Assembly (NCBI GenBank): GCA_017965495.1
Contig: JAGCPW010000066.1
Location: 1-36,139, forward strand
Origin: Eubacterium sp.
GTDB lineage: Bacteria > Bacillota > Clostridia > Lachnospirales > Lachnospiraceae
Direction: 5' to 3'
DNA length: 36,139 bases
The notes under the pieces are model-generated. The model did not search any database. It was not told where the DNA came from and saw only the letters and a program-made list of their open reading frames with translations. Position 1 is the stretch's first letter, and each line of letters begins with the position of its first letter. Of this stretch, positions 1-8,129 are shown piece after piece. Position numbers and translations under genes: made by a program.

Positions 1-2199
1 GATTTCCATAAACTCTTCTATCTCTTTATCGTCAGTGGCAATCTGCATACCTTGTCCACCAAGAACATATGAAGGACGAACCAATACTGGATACCCTAAT
101 TCATTAGCCACTTTCTTTGCTTCTTCTGCTGTAAATACTGTTCCACCTGTAGGTCTTGGGATTTCACACTTCTCAAGAATCTCATCAAACAACTCTCTAT
201 CCTCTGCAGCGTCTACATCCTCAGCCTTTGTACCAAGGATAGGCACACCCATCTTCATCAAAGACTCAGTAAGCTTGATAGCAGTCTGTCCACCAAACTG
301 AACTACAGCTCCATCAGGCTTTTCAATATTTACAATGTTTTCTACATCTTCTGGAGTCAAAGGTTCAAAGTATAGTTTATCTGCAATATCAAAGTCAGTA
401 GAAACTGTCTCTGGGTTATTGTTTACGATAATAGTCTCGTAACCTTCTTCTTTGAAGGCCCAAGTACAATGAACTGAACAGAAGTCAAACTCAATACCCT
501 GTCCAATGCGGATAGGTCCAGAACCTAGAACTAATACCTTCTTAGGTGGGTTAGTCTCTTCTGCTTCGTTTTCTCCGCCGTATACTGAATAGTAATATGG
601 TGTGGCAGCCTCAAACTCAGCCGCACATGTATCAACCATCTTATATGCTGCTACTATATTGTTATCGTAGCGCATCTGTTTAATCTCATCTTCAGTCTTA
701 CCTGTAAGCTTAGCAATAACTGTATCTGGGAATTCAATTCTCTTAGCTTCTCTTAGCAAGTCTACTGTCAACTCTTCTGTCTCAAGAGCCTTTTCCATCT
801 CAGTGATAATTGCAATCTTATCAATAAACCACTCATCAATCATAGTCACTTCATGGATATGCTCATATGAAACACCACGTCTTAGTGCTTCAGCCACTAC
901 CCAGATTCGTCTATCATCAACTTTGTGTAGCATATCTTCTAACTCATCATCAGTAAGTTCAGAGAAATCATAGTCTCTCAAGCACTCAACATGCTGCTCT
1001 AATGATCTAATACCCTTCATCAACGCCCCCTCGAAGTTGTTACAAATACTCATAACCTCTCCAGTAGCTTTCATCTGAGTAGTTAGTTTTCTACTAGCTG
1101 TAATAAACTTATCAAATGGAAGTCTTGGAATCTTAACTACACAGTAATCTAGTGTAGGCTCGAAACTTGCGTAAGTGTTTTGAGTGATAGCATTTTTAAT
1201 CTCATCAAGTGTATAACCAATAGCAATCTTAGCAGCCACTTTAGCTATAGGATAACCTGTGGCCTTAGAAGCCAAAGCTGATGACCTACTAACTCTTGGG
1301 TTAACCTCTATTACGCAATACTCAAAAGTCTCCGGATGCAAAGCATACTGCACGTTACATCCACCAGTAATTCCAAGTTCATTTATGATATTAAGAGCAG
1401 ATGTTCTAAGCATCTGGTGCTCTTTGTCGCCCAATGTCTGTGAAGGAGCAACAACTATACTGTCACCAGTATGTACTCCAACAGGGTCAATGTTTTCCAT
1501 GTTACAAACAGTGATGCAGTTTCCTGCTGAGTCACGCATTACCTCGTACTCAATCTCTTTCCAACCAGCGATACACTTCTCAACCAAAACTTGTCCCACA
1601 CGAGAAAGTCTTAAACCATTCTCAAGAATTTCTTCAAGTTCCATTTGGTTGTGTGCGATACCACCGCCACTACCACCTAGGGTATATGCAGGACGAAGAA
1701 CTACTGGGTAACCAATCTGGTTAACAAACGCAATACCTTCCTCAATACTTTCCACTACCAAAGATGGTGCACATGGCTCATTTATTTTTTCCATAGTCTC
1801 TTTAAACTCGAGACGATCTTCTGCCTTTTTAATTGTTTGACTAGTTGTACCAATCAAACGACAATTGTGCTCTTCTAAGAAACCTGTCTCTGCTATTTCC
1901 ATAGCAAGGTTAAGTCCAGCCTGTCCTCCTAGTGTTGGAAGAATGCTGTCAGGTTTTTCAGTCTCAATAATCTTCTTTAGAATTGGAACTGTAAGAGGCT
2001 CAATATAAACTTCATCAGCAATATCTTTGTCTGTCATGATAGTAGCTGGGTTTGAGTTTAGAAGAACAACCTCTAGTCCTTCTTCCTTCAAAGATCTACA
2101 CGCCTGTGTACCAGCGTAATCAAACTCTGCAGCCTGACCTATAACGATGGGGCCTGAACCTATGACTAATACTTTTTTAATGCTTGAATCTTTAGCCAT
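1..2199 (-). CDS. carB: Carbamoyl phosphate synthase large subunit, partial (C-terminus beyond window)
   Basis: Makes carbamoyl phosphate from ammonia delivered by CarA, bicarbonate and two ATP, for pyrimidine and arginine synthesis in the cytoplasm. The reverse strand from 2199 encodes [16 protein letters not shown] followed by [18 protein letters not shown], the classic CarB N-terminus. The frame stays open to base 1, giving 733 of about 1070 residues. Present are the carboxyphosphate ATP-grasp half (about residues 1-400), the oligomerisation segment and the start of the second ATP-grasp half. The start codon overlaps the carA stop by 8 bases, so the two subunits are translationally coupled. 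The missing part would hold the rest of the second ATP-grasp domain and the allosteric MGS-like domain. Identity is certain; the truncation is only the window edge. Confidence 0.97.
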   Translation of the reverse strand, partial: MAKDSSIKKVLVIGSGPIVIGQAAEFDYAGTQACRSLKEEGLEVVLLNSNPATIMTDKDIADEVYIEPLTVPILKKIIETEKPDSILPTLGGQAGLNLAMEIAETGFLEEHNCRLIGTTSQTIKKAEDRLEFKETMEKINEPCAPSLVVESIEEGIAFVNQIGYPVVLRPAYTLGGSGGGIAHNQMELEEILENGLRLSRVGQVLVEKCIAGWKEIEYEVMRDSAGNCITVCNMENIDPVGVHTGDSIVVAPSQTLGDKEHQMLRTSALNIINELGITGGCNVQYALHPETFEYCVIEVNPRVSRSSALASKATGYPIAKVAAKIAIGYTLDEIKNAITQNTYASFEPTLDYCVVKIPRLPFDKFITASRKLTTQMKATGEVMSICNNFEGALMKGIRSLEQHVECLRDYDFSELTDDELEDMLHKVDDRRIWVVAEALRRGVSYEHIHEVTMIDEWFIDKIAIITEMEKALETEELTVDLLREAKRIEFPDTVIAKLTGKTEDEIKQMRYDNNIVAAYKMVDTCAAEFEAATPYYYSVYGGENEAEETNPPKKVLVLGSGPIRIGQGIEFDFCSVHCTWAFKEEGYETIIVNNNPETVSTDFDIADKLYFEPLTPEDVENIVNIEKPDGAVVQFGGQTAIKLTESLMKMGVPILGTKAEDVDAAEDRELFDEILEKCEIPRPTGGTVFTAEEAKKVANELGYPVLVRPSYVLGGQGMQIATDDKEIEEFMEI

Positions 2200-3286
2200 T
2201 CTTCTTCACCTCCATCATATTGATAAACTCACCAAAAAGACACTCTGAATCCTGAGGACCAGGGCATGCTTCAGGGTGGAACTGTACTGTAAATATGTTT
2301 TTGTCTTTATAACGAAGACCTTCTACAGTCTTATCATTTACATTTACAAATGCTACCTTAGCAATCTTCTCATCTACTGATGTGTCATCTACCATATATC
2401 CGTGGTTTTGAGATGAAATATAAACATGTTTGCTGTCCAAATCGATAACCGGATGGTTACCTCCCCTATGTCCATATTTCATTTTCTTTGTATCAAAGCC
2501 CATAGCGAGTGCCATCAACTGATGACCTAGACAGATAGCAAAGATAGGAATGTCTGTATCATAGAGCTTTCTAATCTGCTCTATCTCATACTCACATTCT
2601 TTTGGATCTCCAGGACCGTTAGAAAGCATAATTCCGTCTGGAGCAAAATCGATAATCTCCTCTGCAGGAGTTCTAGCTGGAAAAACTGTAACATCACATC
2701 CAAACTTCTGTAATGAATGTGGAATATTATTCTTAGCTCCTACATCAAGTAGCGCTACTTTATAATTCTTACCCTCTACAAGGGATTCTAATTCTTTCTT
2801 TGAATCACACGTAGCGGCGTCTACCACGCCTCTTACTTTGTATTCTTTAATCTTTGGAAGTATTTCATCTAAGTTATCATACTTCTTAGTTGTAATCATT
2901 CCATTCATTGTACCCTTATTTCTAAGGATCTTAGTAAGTGCTCTAGTATCGATACCAGCAATTCCTGGAATATCGTTATCAACCAAGAAATCTTGGATGG
3001 AGCCTTCCGAACGGAAGTTACTATTAGTTCTACTTAGTTCATGTACTATGTACGCATCTGGCCAAGGTTTGAGTGATTCCATATCTTCATAACAGATACC
3101 ATAGTTACCTATTAATGGATATGTCATACAGACAGCCTGTCCAGCGTATGAAGGGTCAGTCAAAACTTCTAAATAACCCCACATAGATGTATTAAAAACT
3201 ACCTCACTGATGACTTCTTTTTCAGTCCCAATAGAGGTACCTTCAAACACCGTACCGTCTTCTAAAATTAGGTATGCTTTCATCAT
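2192..3286 (-). CDS. carA: Carbamoyl phosphate synthase small (glutaminase) subunit
   Basis: Hydrolyses glutamine and passes ammonia to CarB. The protein has 364 residues, usual for the family. The N-terminal CPSase small-chain domain occupies about residues 1-150 and contains [10 protein letters not shown]. The class I amidotransferase domain follows, with the nucleophile C252 in [10 protein letters not shown] and the His/Glu pair in [10 protein letters not shown] near residue 340. Two consecutive ATG codons start the gene (MMKAYL). A GAGG box lies 4 bases before the first and 7 before the second, so the second may be used. It is the first gene of the carAB unit and has a clear promoter about 50 bases upstream. 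I see no PyrR-type attenuator in the short leader, only a small inverted repeat. Confidence 0.97.
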   Translation of the reverse strand: MMKAYLILEDGTVFEGTSIGTEKEVISEVVFNTSMWGYLEVLTDPSYAGQAVCMTYPLIGNYGICYEDMESLKPWPDAYIVHELSRTNSNFRSEGSIQDFLVDNDIPGIAGIDTRALTKILRNKGTMNGMITTKKYDNLDEILPKIKEYKVRGVVDAATCDSKKELESLVEGKNYKVALLDVGAKNNIPHSLQKFGCDVTVFPARTPAEEIIDFAPDGIMLSNGPGDPKECEYEIEQIRKLYDTDIPIFAICLGHQLMALAMGFDTKKMKYGHRGGNHPVIDLDSKHVYISSQNHGYMVDDTSVDEKIAKVAFVNVNDKTVEGLRYKDKNIFTVQFHPEACPGPQDSECLFGEFINMMEVKKNG

Positions 3287-3305
3287 TTTTCCTCGCTAAA
3301 TATTT

Positions 3306-3321
3306 GGCAGATATTTCTGCC
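3306..3321 (-). repeat. Small inverted repeat in the carA leader
   Basis: GGCAGA, a four-base loop and TCTGCC form a perfect 6-bp stem in the short untranslated leader of carA. No run of T follows, so it is not a terminator. It could be an operator or an mRNA-stabilising hairpin. It does not resemble an ARG box or a PyrR-binding loop that I can recognise. Confidence 0.45.
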
Positions 3322-3334
3322 TAAAATCCTAAAA

Positions 3335-3363
3335 ATTATAACAAATTCAGCACCGCTTTTCAA
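3335..3363 (-). promoter_or_regulatory. carAB promoter (TTGAAA, 17 bp, TATAAT)
   Basis: On the minus strand TTGAAA (3363-3358) and TATAAT (3340-3335) are separated by exactly 17 bases, a near-consensus sigma-A promoter. Predicted transcription starts near 3328, leaving a leader of about 40 bases. The -35 box abuts the outer edge of palindromic repeat copy 1. Confidence 0.8.
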
Positions 3364-3415
3364 GGCGGAAAAAAACAAGGAACTCGCTAGAAAAGTCGCT
3401 CGTTTCCTTGTTTTT
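3364..3415. repeat. Palindromic repeat, copy 1 (also dgt terminator)
   Basis: The 38-base core at 3375-3412 matches the core of copy 2 (4692-4729) at 36 of 38 bases. It folds as a hairpin with outer arms ACAAGGAA/TTCCTTGT and short inner pairs. Both copies also share GGCGGAA a few bases to the left. On the minus strand this copy follows the dgt stop codon and is followed by a run of T, so here it can work as an intrinsic terminator for dgt. See copy 2 for evidence that the element is not merely a terminator. Confidence 0.8.
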
Positions 3416-3423
3416 TCCCTGCC

Positions 3424-4629
3424 CTAGAAATATGTCTTAAATTTAATATTTTTCTTATCATTTGGGAACAATTCCTCATATAATGCAATAAAATAATCGT
3501 CGGTCATACTTGAGATAAAGTCTACTACTATTTGATGCTTATCTTCATCTCTATAATCAGCTGCCCCTCTGTCGTAATTATTGTTATTTATAAAATTAAT
3601 ATGATGTCTGTAAATGATTGAATTCTCATCTCCAGACACTACATCTTCATATAATCTGTCATATAGCTTTTCAAACATTGGACCTATGACACTATCATAT
3701 TCTTTCTGCGTATCCTCGCTTAAGTAAATCATCTCATAGTTCTCACGTTTAGCCGTTCTTAAATCATTGTATGCAGCTTCACTTAAAAGAATGTAATCTT
3801 TGCCGTAGCTGTTCTCAATAATATCAACACTAAGGTTATTTATAATCTCAGCATTTTTATCGCCAATGCTCTCACTTGAAAACTCTGTATCATCATCAAT
3901 AATTTTAGCCGTTAAAGCATCTTGTCTATCTTTTCCAATGTAAGCAATCATATCTGAGATTCTAACTACACATCCTTCAAGCGTAGTCGGAACCAAAGAC
4001 TTGATGGCTGAAGGACCGTCTGTATAACAGCTCTCGATTTCTCTGTCTAGATCTTCAAAAGTTTTACCAAGTTTAGGTCTGTACTCCTTCTGCTCAAACT
4101 CACCATTATGACAAAGAACACCATCTAAAACCTGAAGGCTGATATTTCTTTGGAACAATTTATCTAACACTCTAGCACTTTGAACATTGTGATTAAAAAA
4201 TCTTCCAGTTCTAGCATGATAAACATCATTTAAATATCTCTCTCCAGCATGTCCAAACGGAGTATGTCCTATATCATGTCCTAGTGCCATTGCCTCAATC
4301 AAATCTTCATTAAGGCCAAGCACTCGTCCAATATTTCTAGCTATACGTGCTACTAACTGAACATGAAGCGCACGCCTTGAAATATCATCATTATTAATAA
4401 AAGAAAAAACTTGAGTCTTGTCAGTATATCTACTGTAGTATGGAATATGTAGAATCTTTTCTATATCACGCTGAAAAGCAGGCCTCCAAAGCGTAGCCTT
4501 ATCTCTTTCCATATTTCTTCTAATAACATCTTCGTCATTACAACGATACGGAGACAAAACATGGTTATCCATGTCTTGTTTTATTCGTTCTTGTAATTCA
4601 TCAGATATTTTATGATAGTTATGTCTCAT
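3424..4629 (-). CDS. dgt: Deoxyguanosinetriphosphate triphosphohydrolase-like HD protein
   Basis: Predicted to cleave dNTPs to deoxynucleoside and triphosphate, helping balance nucleotide pools. Counting from the start chosen here, the HD metal site is H89 (ALHVQLVARI) with H118-D119 in ALGHDIGHTPFGHAGE, the standard dGTPase signature; length is 401 residues. An upstream ATG at 4650 would add seven residues (MERERKD). It lies only five bases after a TATAAT box, so it would be at or before the transcription start. The ATG at 4629 has a GAAAGGA box 5-6 bases upstream and is preferred. The gene stands alone, bracketed by the two palindromic repeats. Substrate preference among dNTPs cannot be read from sequence. 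Confidence 0.9.
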   Translation of the reverse strand: MRHNYHKISDELQERIKQDMDNHVLSPYRCNDEDVIRRNMERDKATLWRPAFQRDIEKILHIPYYSRYTDKTQVFSFINNDDISRRALHVQLVARIARNIGRVLGLNEDLIEAMALGHDIGHTPFGHAGERYLNDVYHARTGRFFNHNVQSARVLDKLFQRNISLQVLDGVLCHNGEFEQKEYRPKLGKTFEDLDREIESCYTDGPSAIKSLVPTTLEGCVVRISDMIAYIGKDRQDALTAKIIDDDTEFSSESIGDKNAEIINNLSVDIIENSYGKDYILLSEAAYNDLRTAKRENYEMIYLSEDTQKEYDSVIGPMFEKLYDRLYEDVVSGDENSIIYRHHINFINNNNYDRGAADYRDEDKHQIVVDFISSMTDDYFIALYEELFPNDKKNIKFKTYF

Positions 4630-4655
4630 ATCTTTCCTTTCTCTCTCCATTGAGC

Positions 4656-4684
4656 ATTATATCACACTTTTATAAGGGGCGGAA
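4656..4684 (-). promoter_or_regulatory. dgt promoter
   Basis: TATAAT on the minus strand (4661-4656) lies 5 bases before the first possible dgt ATG. With a 17-base spacer the -35 position (4684-4679) reads TTCCGC, a weak match, and it lies in the left flank of palindromic repeat copy 2. The promoter therefore depends mostly on its -10 box, or on the repeat. Confidence 0.55.
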
Positions 4685-4738
4685 CAAAACAACAAGGAAC
4701 TCACTAGAAAAGTCGTTCGTTTCCTTGTTGTTTTGCCC
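4678..4738. repeat. Palindromic repeat, copy 2, between the divergent dgt and nth promoters
   Basis: The core 4692-4729 differs from copy 1 at two bases. In the folded hairpin these two positions face each other: G-C in copy 1 becomes A-T here, a compensatory change. The outer stem is longer than in copy 1 (CAAAACAACAAGGAA pairs with TTCCTTGTTGTTTTG). It lies upstream of both neighbouring genes, so neither transcript should cross it and it cannot be their terminator. Its right arm supplies the nth -35 box and its left flank sits at the dgt -35 position. Confidence 0.8.
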
Positions 4739-4761
4739 ACCCCACAAATAAATGATATAAT
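4733..4761 (+). promoter_or_regulatory. nth promoter; start suggests a leaderless mRNA
   Basis: TTGCCC (4733-4738), 17 bases, then TATAAT (4756-4761). The nth ATG begins at 4768, seven bases after the last base of the -10 box, where transcription is expected to begin. No ribosome binding site fits in between. The -35 box overlaps the outer arm of the palindromic repeat. Confidence 0.7.
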
Positions 4762-4767
4762 TTCTCT

Positions 4768-5403
4768 ATGAGAAAAAAGGAATTAGCATTAGAAATAATA
4801 AATAGATTAAAAAAAGAATATCCAGATGCAGCATGTACTCTAGATATTTCGATAGCATGGAAATTACTAATATCTGTTAGGCTTGCGGCGCAGTGTACTG
4901 ACGAGCGAGTAAATAAAATTGTTCCTAAACTATATGAAAAATATCCAGACATTGATGCTATAGCAGATGCACCAGTGGAAAAGATTGAGGAGATTGTCAG
5001 ACCTTGTGGACTAGGAAAAAGCAAAGCCAGAGATATCAAAGCTTGTATGCAGATGTTAAGGGATGATTTTGATTATAAAGTTCCTGACAATATGAAAGAT
5101 CTGCTTAAGCTTCCAGGTGTTGGAAGAAAATCTGCTAATCTTATTATTGGAGATGTTTTTGGCGGTCCTGCTATTGTTACAGACACTCACTGCATTAGGT
5201 TGGTAAATAGATTTGGACTTGTTAATGGCATTAAAAATCCAAAAAAAGTGGAGATGGAACTTTGGAAGATTATTCCACCTGAGGAAGGAAGCGACTTTTG
5301 TCACAGACTAGTTATTCACGGAAGAGACATTTGTACAGCACGCACTACTCCATACTGCGACAAATGCTGTCTAAATGATATATGTAAGAAACGAGGTGTA
5401 TAA
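4768..5403 (+). CDS. nth: Endonuclease III, base-excision repair glycosylase/lyase
   Basis: Removes oxidised pyrimidines and nicks the abasic site. The 211-residue protein has the helix-hairpin-helix LPGVGRKSAN with the catalytic Lys, and TDTHCIRL with the catalytic Asp, where most relatives have VDTH. The C-terminal 4Fe-4S cluster ligands are present, but the first spacing is C-x7-C-x2-C-x5-C; E. coli and B. subtilis enzymes have C-x6-C, so this one carries a one-residue insertion. The N-terminus aligns with the family at this ATG, which supports the start although no ribosome binding site precedes it. It is a single-gene unit, divergent from dgt, ending in a strong terminator shared with the convergent gene. 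Confidence 0.95.
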   Translation: MRKKELALEIINRLKKEYPDAACTLDISIAWKLLISVRLAAQCTDERVNKIVPKLYEKYPDIDAIADAPVEKIEEIVRPCGLGKSKARDIKACMQMLRDDFDYKVPDNMKDLLKLPGVGRKSANLIIGDVFGGPAIVTDTHCIRLVNRFGLVNGIKNPKKVEMELWKIIPPEEGSDFCHRLVIHGRDICTARTTPYCDKCCLNDICKKRGV

Positions 5404-5418
5404 ACACCTCGTTTTTTT
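5391..5418 (+). terminator. nth intrinsic terminator
   Basis: ACGAGGTG and CACCTCGT form a perfect 8-bp stem with a 5-base loop that contains the nth stop codon, followed by seven T. It overlaps the last bases of the convergent PepSY gene. Confidence 0.9.
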
Positions 5419-6121
5419 ATTCTGAATCACTACCTCCATAATTGGTAGAATATCCACTTACTACAGATCCACTAAAAGCATCTATAGAATAGTTATATTC
5501 TGTATCACTATTATAAAACTGTAGATCGTAAGTATCGCCATTTAGCACCGCTAATGTAAAAACAACATTTCCCATGCTCTCACCAGCTGAACTTACTGCA
5601 ATACTTTTAGCAGCATCCATTCCAATTACTTCACTAGCATCATCTTCATCATCGCTGTCTTTTTTAGATCGAACTTTCTTAGTGGTCTCTTTTATTTTCT
5701 TACCACTACTATAAGTTTTATCTGATTCATCATCCTTACCGCTAGTCTTTTTCTTATTGTTCTTTTTGTGTTTCTTCTTGTCATCTTTCTTGGAATCAAA
5801 TTTCTTTTTAATAATCTTTTTCTCTGTGATAATTCCGTTTGATGCATTTACATAGTAGTGATACTCTTTTTTGTCTGTATCAAATTCTACACTATACACA
5901 TAAGTAGAATCCTTATACTCAAAATCTACATCCACGTGATTCACGTTTTTCTCTTTCACCCCAGCATCAATGTATGCAAACTTTTTGGCTGCCTCTTCTC
6001 CTATCGAGCTATTCTTTGCAACCATTCTCATAGCAGTTATGCCAATAAAAACTAAAAGGATAACAACCAAACAACTACTGAAGGTAATTATTACTTTTTT
6101 ATTCTTTATGAAATTTTTCAT
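5417..6121 (-). CDS. Membrane-anchored PepSY-domain protein with lysine-rich linker
   Basis: 234 residues. An uncleaved signal anchor lies near residues 9-31 (IITFSSCLVVILLVFIGIT), with the rest predicted outside. Two PepSY-like units are visible: about residues 40-100 (EEAAKKFAYIDAG... YHYYVNASNGIITEK) and 165-234 (GMDAAKSIAVSSAG... YNYSIDAFSGSVVSG). The linker between them, about 103-160, is almost all Lys, Asp, Ser and Glu. PepSY domains are known as inhibitory or sensory modules in secreted and membrane proteins; the exact role here is unknown. It lies downstream of the leucine-rich-repeat gene and close to a two-component system, so membership of the same signalling cluster is an inference. 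The start has GGAGGTGATTAA just upstream. Confidence 0.75.
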   Translation of the reverse strand: MKNFIKNKKVIITFSSCLVVILLVFIGITAMRMVAKNSSIGEEAAKKFAYIDAGVKEKNVNHVDVDFEYKDSTYVYSVEFDTDKKEYHYYVNASNGIITEKKIIKKKFDSKKDDKKKHKKNNKKKTSGKDDESDKTYSSGKKIKETTKKVRSKKDSDDEDDASEVIGMDAAKSIAVSSAGESMGNVVFTLAVLNGDTYDLQFYNSDTEYNYSIDAFSGSVVSGYSTNYGGSDSE

Positions 6122-6145
6122 TTAATCACCTCCGTCAAAGATTAA

Positions 6146-6177
6146 TTTAGGGTATACAGTGCGCTGTATACCCTAAA
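6146..6177 (-). terminator. Perfect 14-bp hairpin between the LRR gene and the PepSY gene
   Basis: TTTAGGGTATACAG pairs perfectly with CTGTATACCCTAAA around a TGCG loop, 14 bases after the LRR gene stop on the minus strand. The T tract after the stem is poor, so it may be a leaky terminator or an mRNA 3'-end stabiliser. No separate promoter for the PepSY gene is evident, which suggests some read-through. Confidence 0.6.
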
Positions 6178-6190
6178 CTTTAATCAAATC

Positions 6191-8035
6191 TTATAGTGTG
6201 TTGATGTTCCATTTACTGTATACTTTCTTGCCGTCAACTGTCTTGTATGCTCTAATTCCTACATACTTAAGTCCTTTAGCTTTCTTCTTAGTAATTGAAA
6301 TATTTTTGCTCTTCTCGTTGTACTTCGCTGTATATTTCTTAACACCTTTCTTAAGAGCTTTATCTTTAGCAACCCAGATTTCATATCCGTTTATTTCAGA
6401 TACTTTATCCCAACCAAGTGAGATCTTTAAAGCTTTCTTAGTAGTATAAGAATCTATGTCTGGAGTAACCCAAGCTTGTGTTACACCTTGTTCAAACTGA
6501 TATGTAACATTATTTCTCACTCCAAATGCTTTCATATCAAATCCTGCTGTGCTTCCTTTAATTAGGACGAACTTAGTATTTGAGCTTTCTGCAAAAGCTT
6601 TAGCTCCTACAGTTTTGATATTGGCTGGAATAGTGATATTAGTCCATGCTACACCGCTGAACGCTTCCTTACCTACTGTTTCTAGCTTAGTATTTGCTGC
6701 TAAAAAGTCACCTAGGTTAATTCTAGTATTCATAAATGCTTTAGCACCAATTGACTTTAACTCTCCATTTACTTTTACTTCTGATAAGTCTGTACAATCA
6801 TAAAATGTTTTATCAAGAATTGTTGTAATAGCTGCTGGTAATTCTACTTTTGCTAGTGCTGTTCCACAAAAAGCGGATTTACCAATTGACTTAACATTTT
6901 CTAGATTGATTTCATTCAATGCAGTATATGCAAATGCGCTTTTGCCTATAGTCTCAACTGATGTAGGTAATGCTACCTTGTTAACAGCTACTGAATCATA
7001 AGCATAATCACAAATAGTTGTAATTCCTACTGGAACAACACTTGGTTCTGCACCATTACCAATAATTACATATTTTCCATCACCAATGGTAAATCCATCA
7101 TCTTCAGTAATACGTGTAGGGAATTTCTTTTTTAGTGTAGCAGCGTCCATGTCAAATACTTTTTTAAGTATAACAATCTGTGGAATTTCTATATTTGTCT
7201 TATCTGCAATAATATCTAAACTTCTATTTCCAACTTGATTTGTTACATCAGGATAGGCTTCATCATTAACTTTTACTAGTGACGATGGAAGTGTTACTCT
7301 TACCAAGTTGTTACATACATATCCAGCTCCGCTTGAGTATGTAACTGAATATACGTTAAATACTGTACATCCTTCTCTCAACGCTATTGTATCTCTACCT
7401 GATGGAACTCTAACGATTCCAGATCCATCTTTAGTGTATAGTACACCGTCAAATGATTTGAAATTAGGATCGCTTGCTGCTGTTTCAAAGTTATATGTTC
7501 TAAAATAAGCAGCCACGTTATAATCTAAACTTGTATTAAATGTAACTGTATCAAGGTTTGTTCCGCTAGTATTTCCTCTGTTGCTTAGAGCTTTACCATT
7601 CTTGTCAACAATTATAAAATTACCTGGAAGTGTTACAAAGTCTAGTTTCTTACACTTGTTAATAAATCCTTTACCTAACTTTGTAGCCTTTGTAGGAATA
7701 GTTAATTTCTTTATAGCAGTTCCTTCAAAAGCACTTACACCAATAGACTTAACTGTCTTAGCAATTGTAACCTTAGTTACTTTCTTAAAGTTCTTGAAAG
7801 CATTGTTTGAGATATTCTTAACACCCTTTTTGATAACAATCTTCTTTACCTTGCTTTTCTTAACCTTAATCTTCTTAGGCATATTACCCTTACCTTTAAT
7901 AGTAAGTGTGCCCTTCTTTAATTTGTAAGTCACCTTTTTCTTTGCTTGTACATTAGTAGACTGAACGCCTGCGGCAAAAGCTACCGCTACAGCCAAACAT
8001 AATGTAACCATAATACATTTCATTAGTTTCTTCAT
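6191..8035 (-). CDS. Secreted BspA-like leucine-rich-repeat (LRR_5) surface protein
   Basis: 614 residues. A signal peptide covers about residues 1-31 and ends in NVQA before a KKK run. Residues 35-140 and 330-510 hold LRR_5 repeats of the type 'ttIgksAFaytaLneInLpn' (for example SIGVSAFEGTAIKKLTIP and TIGKSAFAYTALNEINLE). A non-repeat section of about 190 residues separates the two blocks. Residues 525-614 form a fibronectin-III-like lysine-rich module (NGYEIWVAKDK ... GIRAYKTVDGKKVYSKWN), also found at the end of the subtilase and GH16 proteins here. There is no LPxTG signal. BspA-like proteins are typically cell-surface binding proteins; the ligand is unknown. An AAAGGAG box precedes the ATG. 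Its upstream region shares an 11-bp-period repeat with the neighbouring response-regulator gene. Confidence 0.85.
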   Translation of the reverse strand: MKKLMKCIMVTLCLAVAVAFAAGVQSTNVQAKKKVTYKLKKGTLTIKGKGNMPKKIKVKKSKVKKIVIKKGVKNISNNAFKNFKKVTKVTIAKTVKSIGVSAFEGTAIKKLTIPTKATKLGKGFINKCKKLDFVTLPGNFIIVDKNGKALSNRGNTSGTNLDTVTFNTSLDYNVAAYFRTYNFETAASDPNFKSFDGVLYTKDGSGIVRVPSGRDTIALREGCTVFNVYSVTYSSGAGYVCNNLVRVTLPSSLVKVNDEAYPDVTNQVGNRSLDIIADKTNIEIPQIVILKKVFDMDAATLKKKFPTRITEDDGFTIGDGKYVIIGNGAEPSVVPVGITTICDYAYDSVAVNKVALPTSVETIGKSAFAYTALNEINLENVKSIGKSAFCGTALAKVELPAAITTILDKTFYDCTDLSEVKVNGELKSIGAKAFMNTRINLGDFLAANTKLETVGKEAFSGVAWTNITIPANIKTVGAKAFAESSNTKFVLIKGSTAGFDMKAFGVRNNVTYQFEQGVTQAWVTPDIDSYTTKKALKISLGWDKVSEINGYEIWVAKDKALKKGVKKYTAKYNEKSKNISITKKKAKGLKYVGIRAYKTVDGKKVYSKWNINTL

Positions 8036-8103
8036 TTTTGTTCTCCTTTTTTGTATTTATATTTTTTCGTTGTCTCAACGATTATGGTCATATAATAATT
8101 CTC

Positions 8104-8125
8104 AAACATTAAAGTAATATTAGAA
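8104..8125 (-). promoter_or_regulatory. Tandem direct repeat upstream of the LRR gene, likely response-regulator site
   Basis: On the minus strand TTCTAATATTA is followed directly by CTTTAATGTTT, two copies of an (Y)TYTAATRTT half-site spaced 11 bp apart. The same arrangement occurs upstream of the response-regulator gene at 10280-10301 (20 of 22 bases identical). OmpR/PhoB-family regulators usually bind such tandem half-sites near -35. An AT-rich -10-like stretch follows at about 8085-8100. A small inverted repeat, CGTTG/CAACG, lies at 8069-8081 in the leader. Confidence 0.6.
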
Positions 8126-8129
8126 AAAA

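Noticed and set aside
3306-3321. PyrR attenuator or ARG box in the carA leader
   Set aside because: The leader is too short for an antiterminator/terminator pair and the palindrome lacks the known consensus bases.
3424-4650. ATG at 4650 as the dgt start
   Set aside because: It lies five bases after the -10 box and has no ribosome binding site. The ATG at 4629 has GAAAGGA upstream. A leaderless start at 4650 is possible but less likely.
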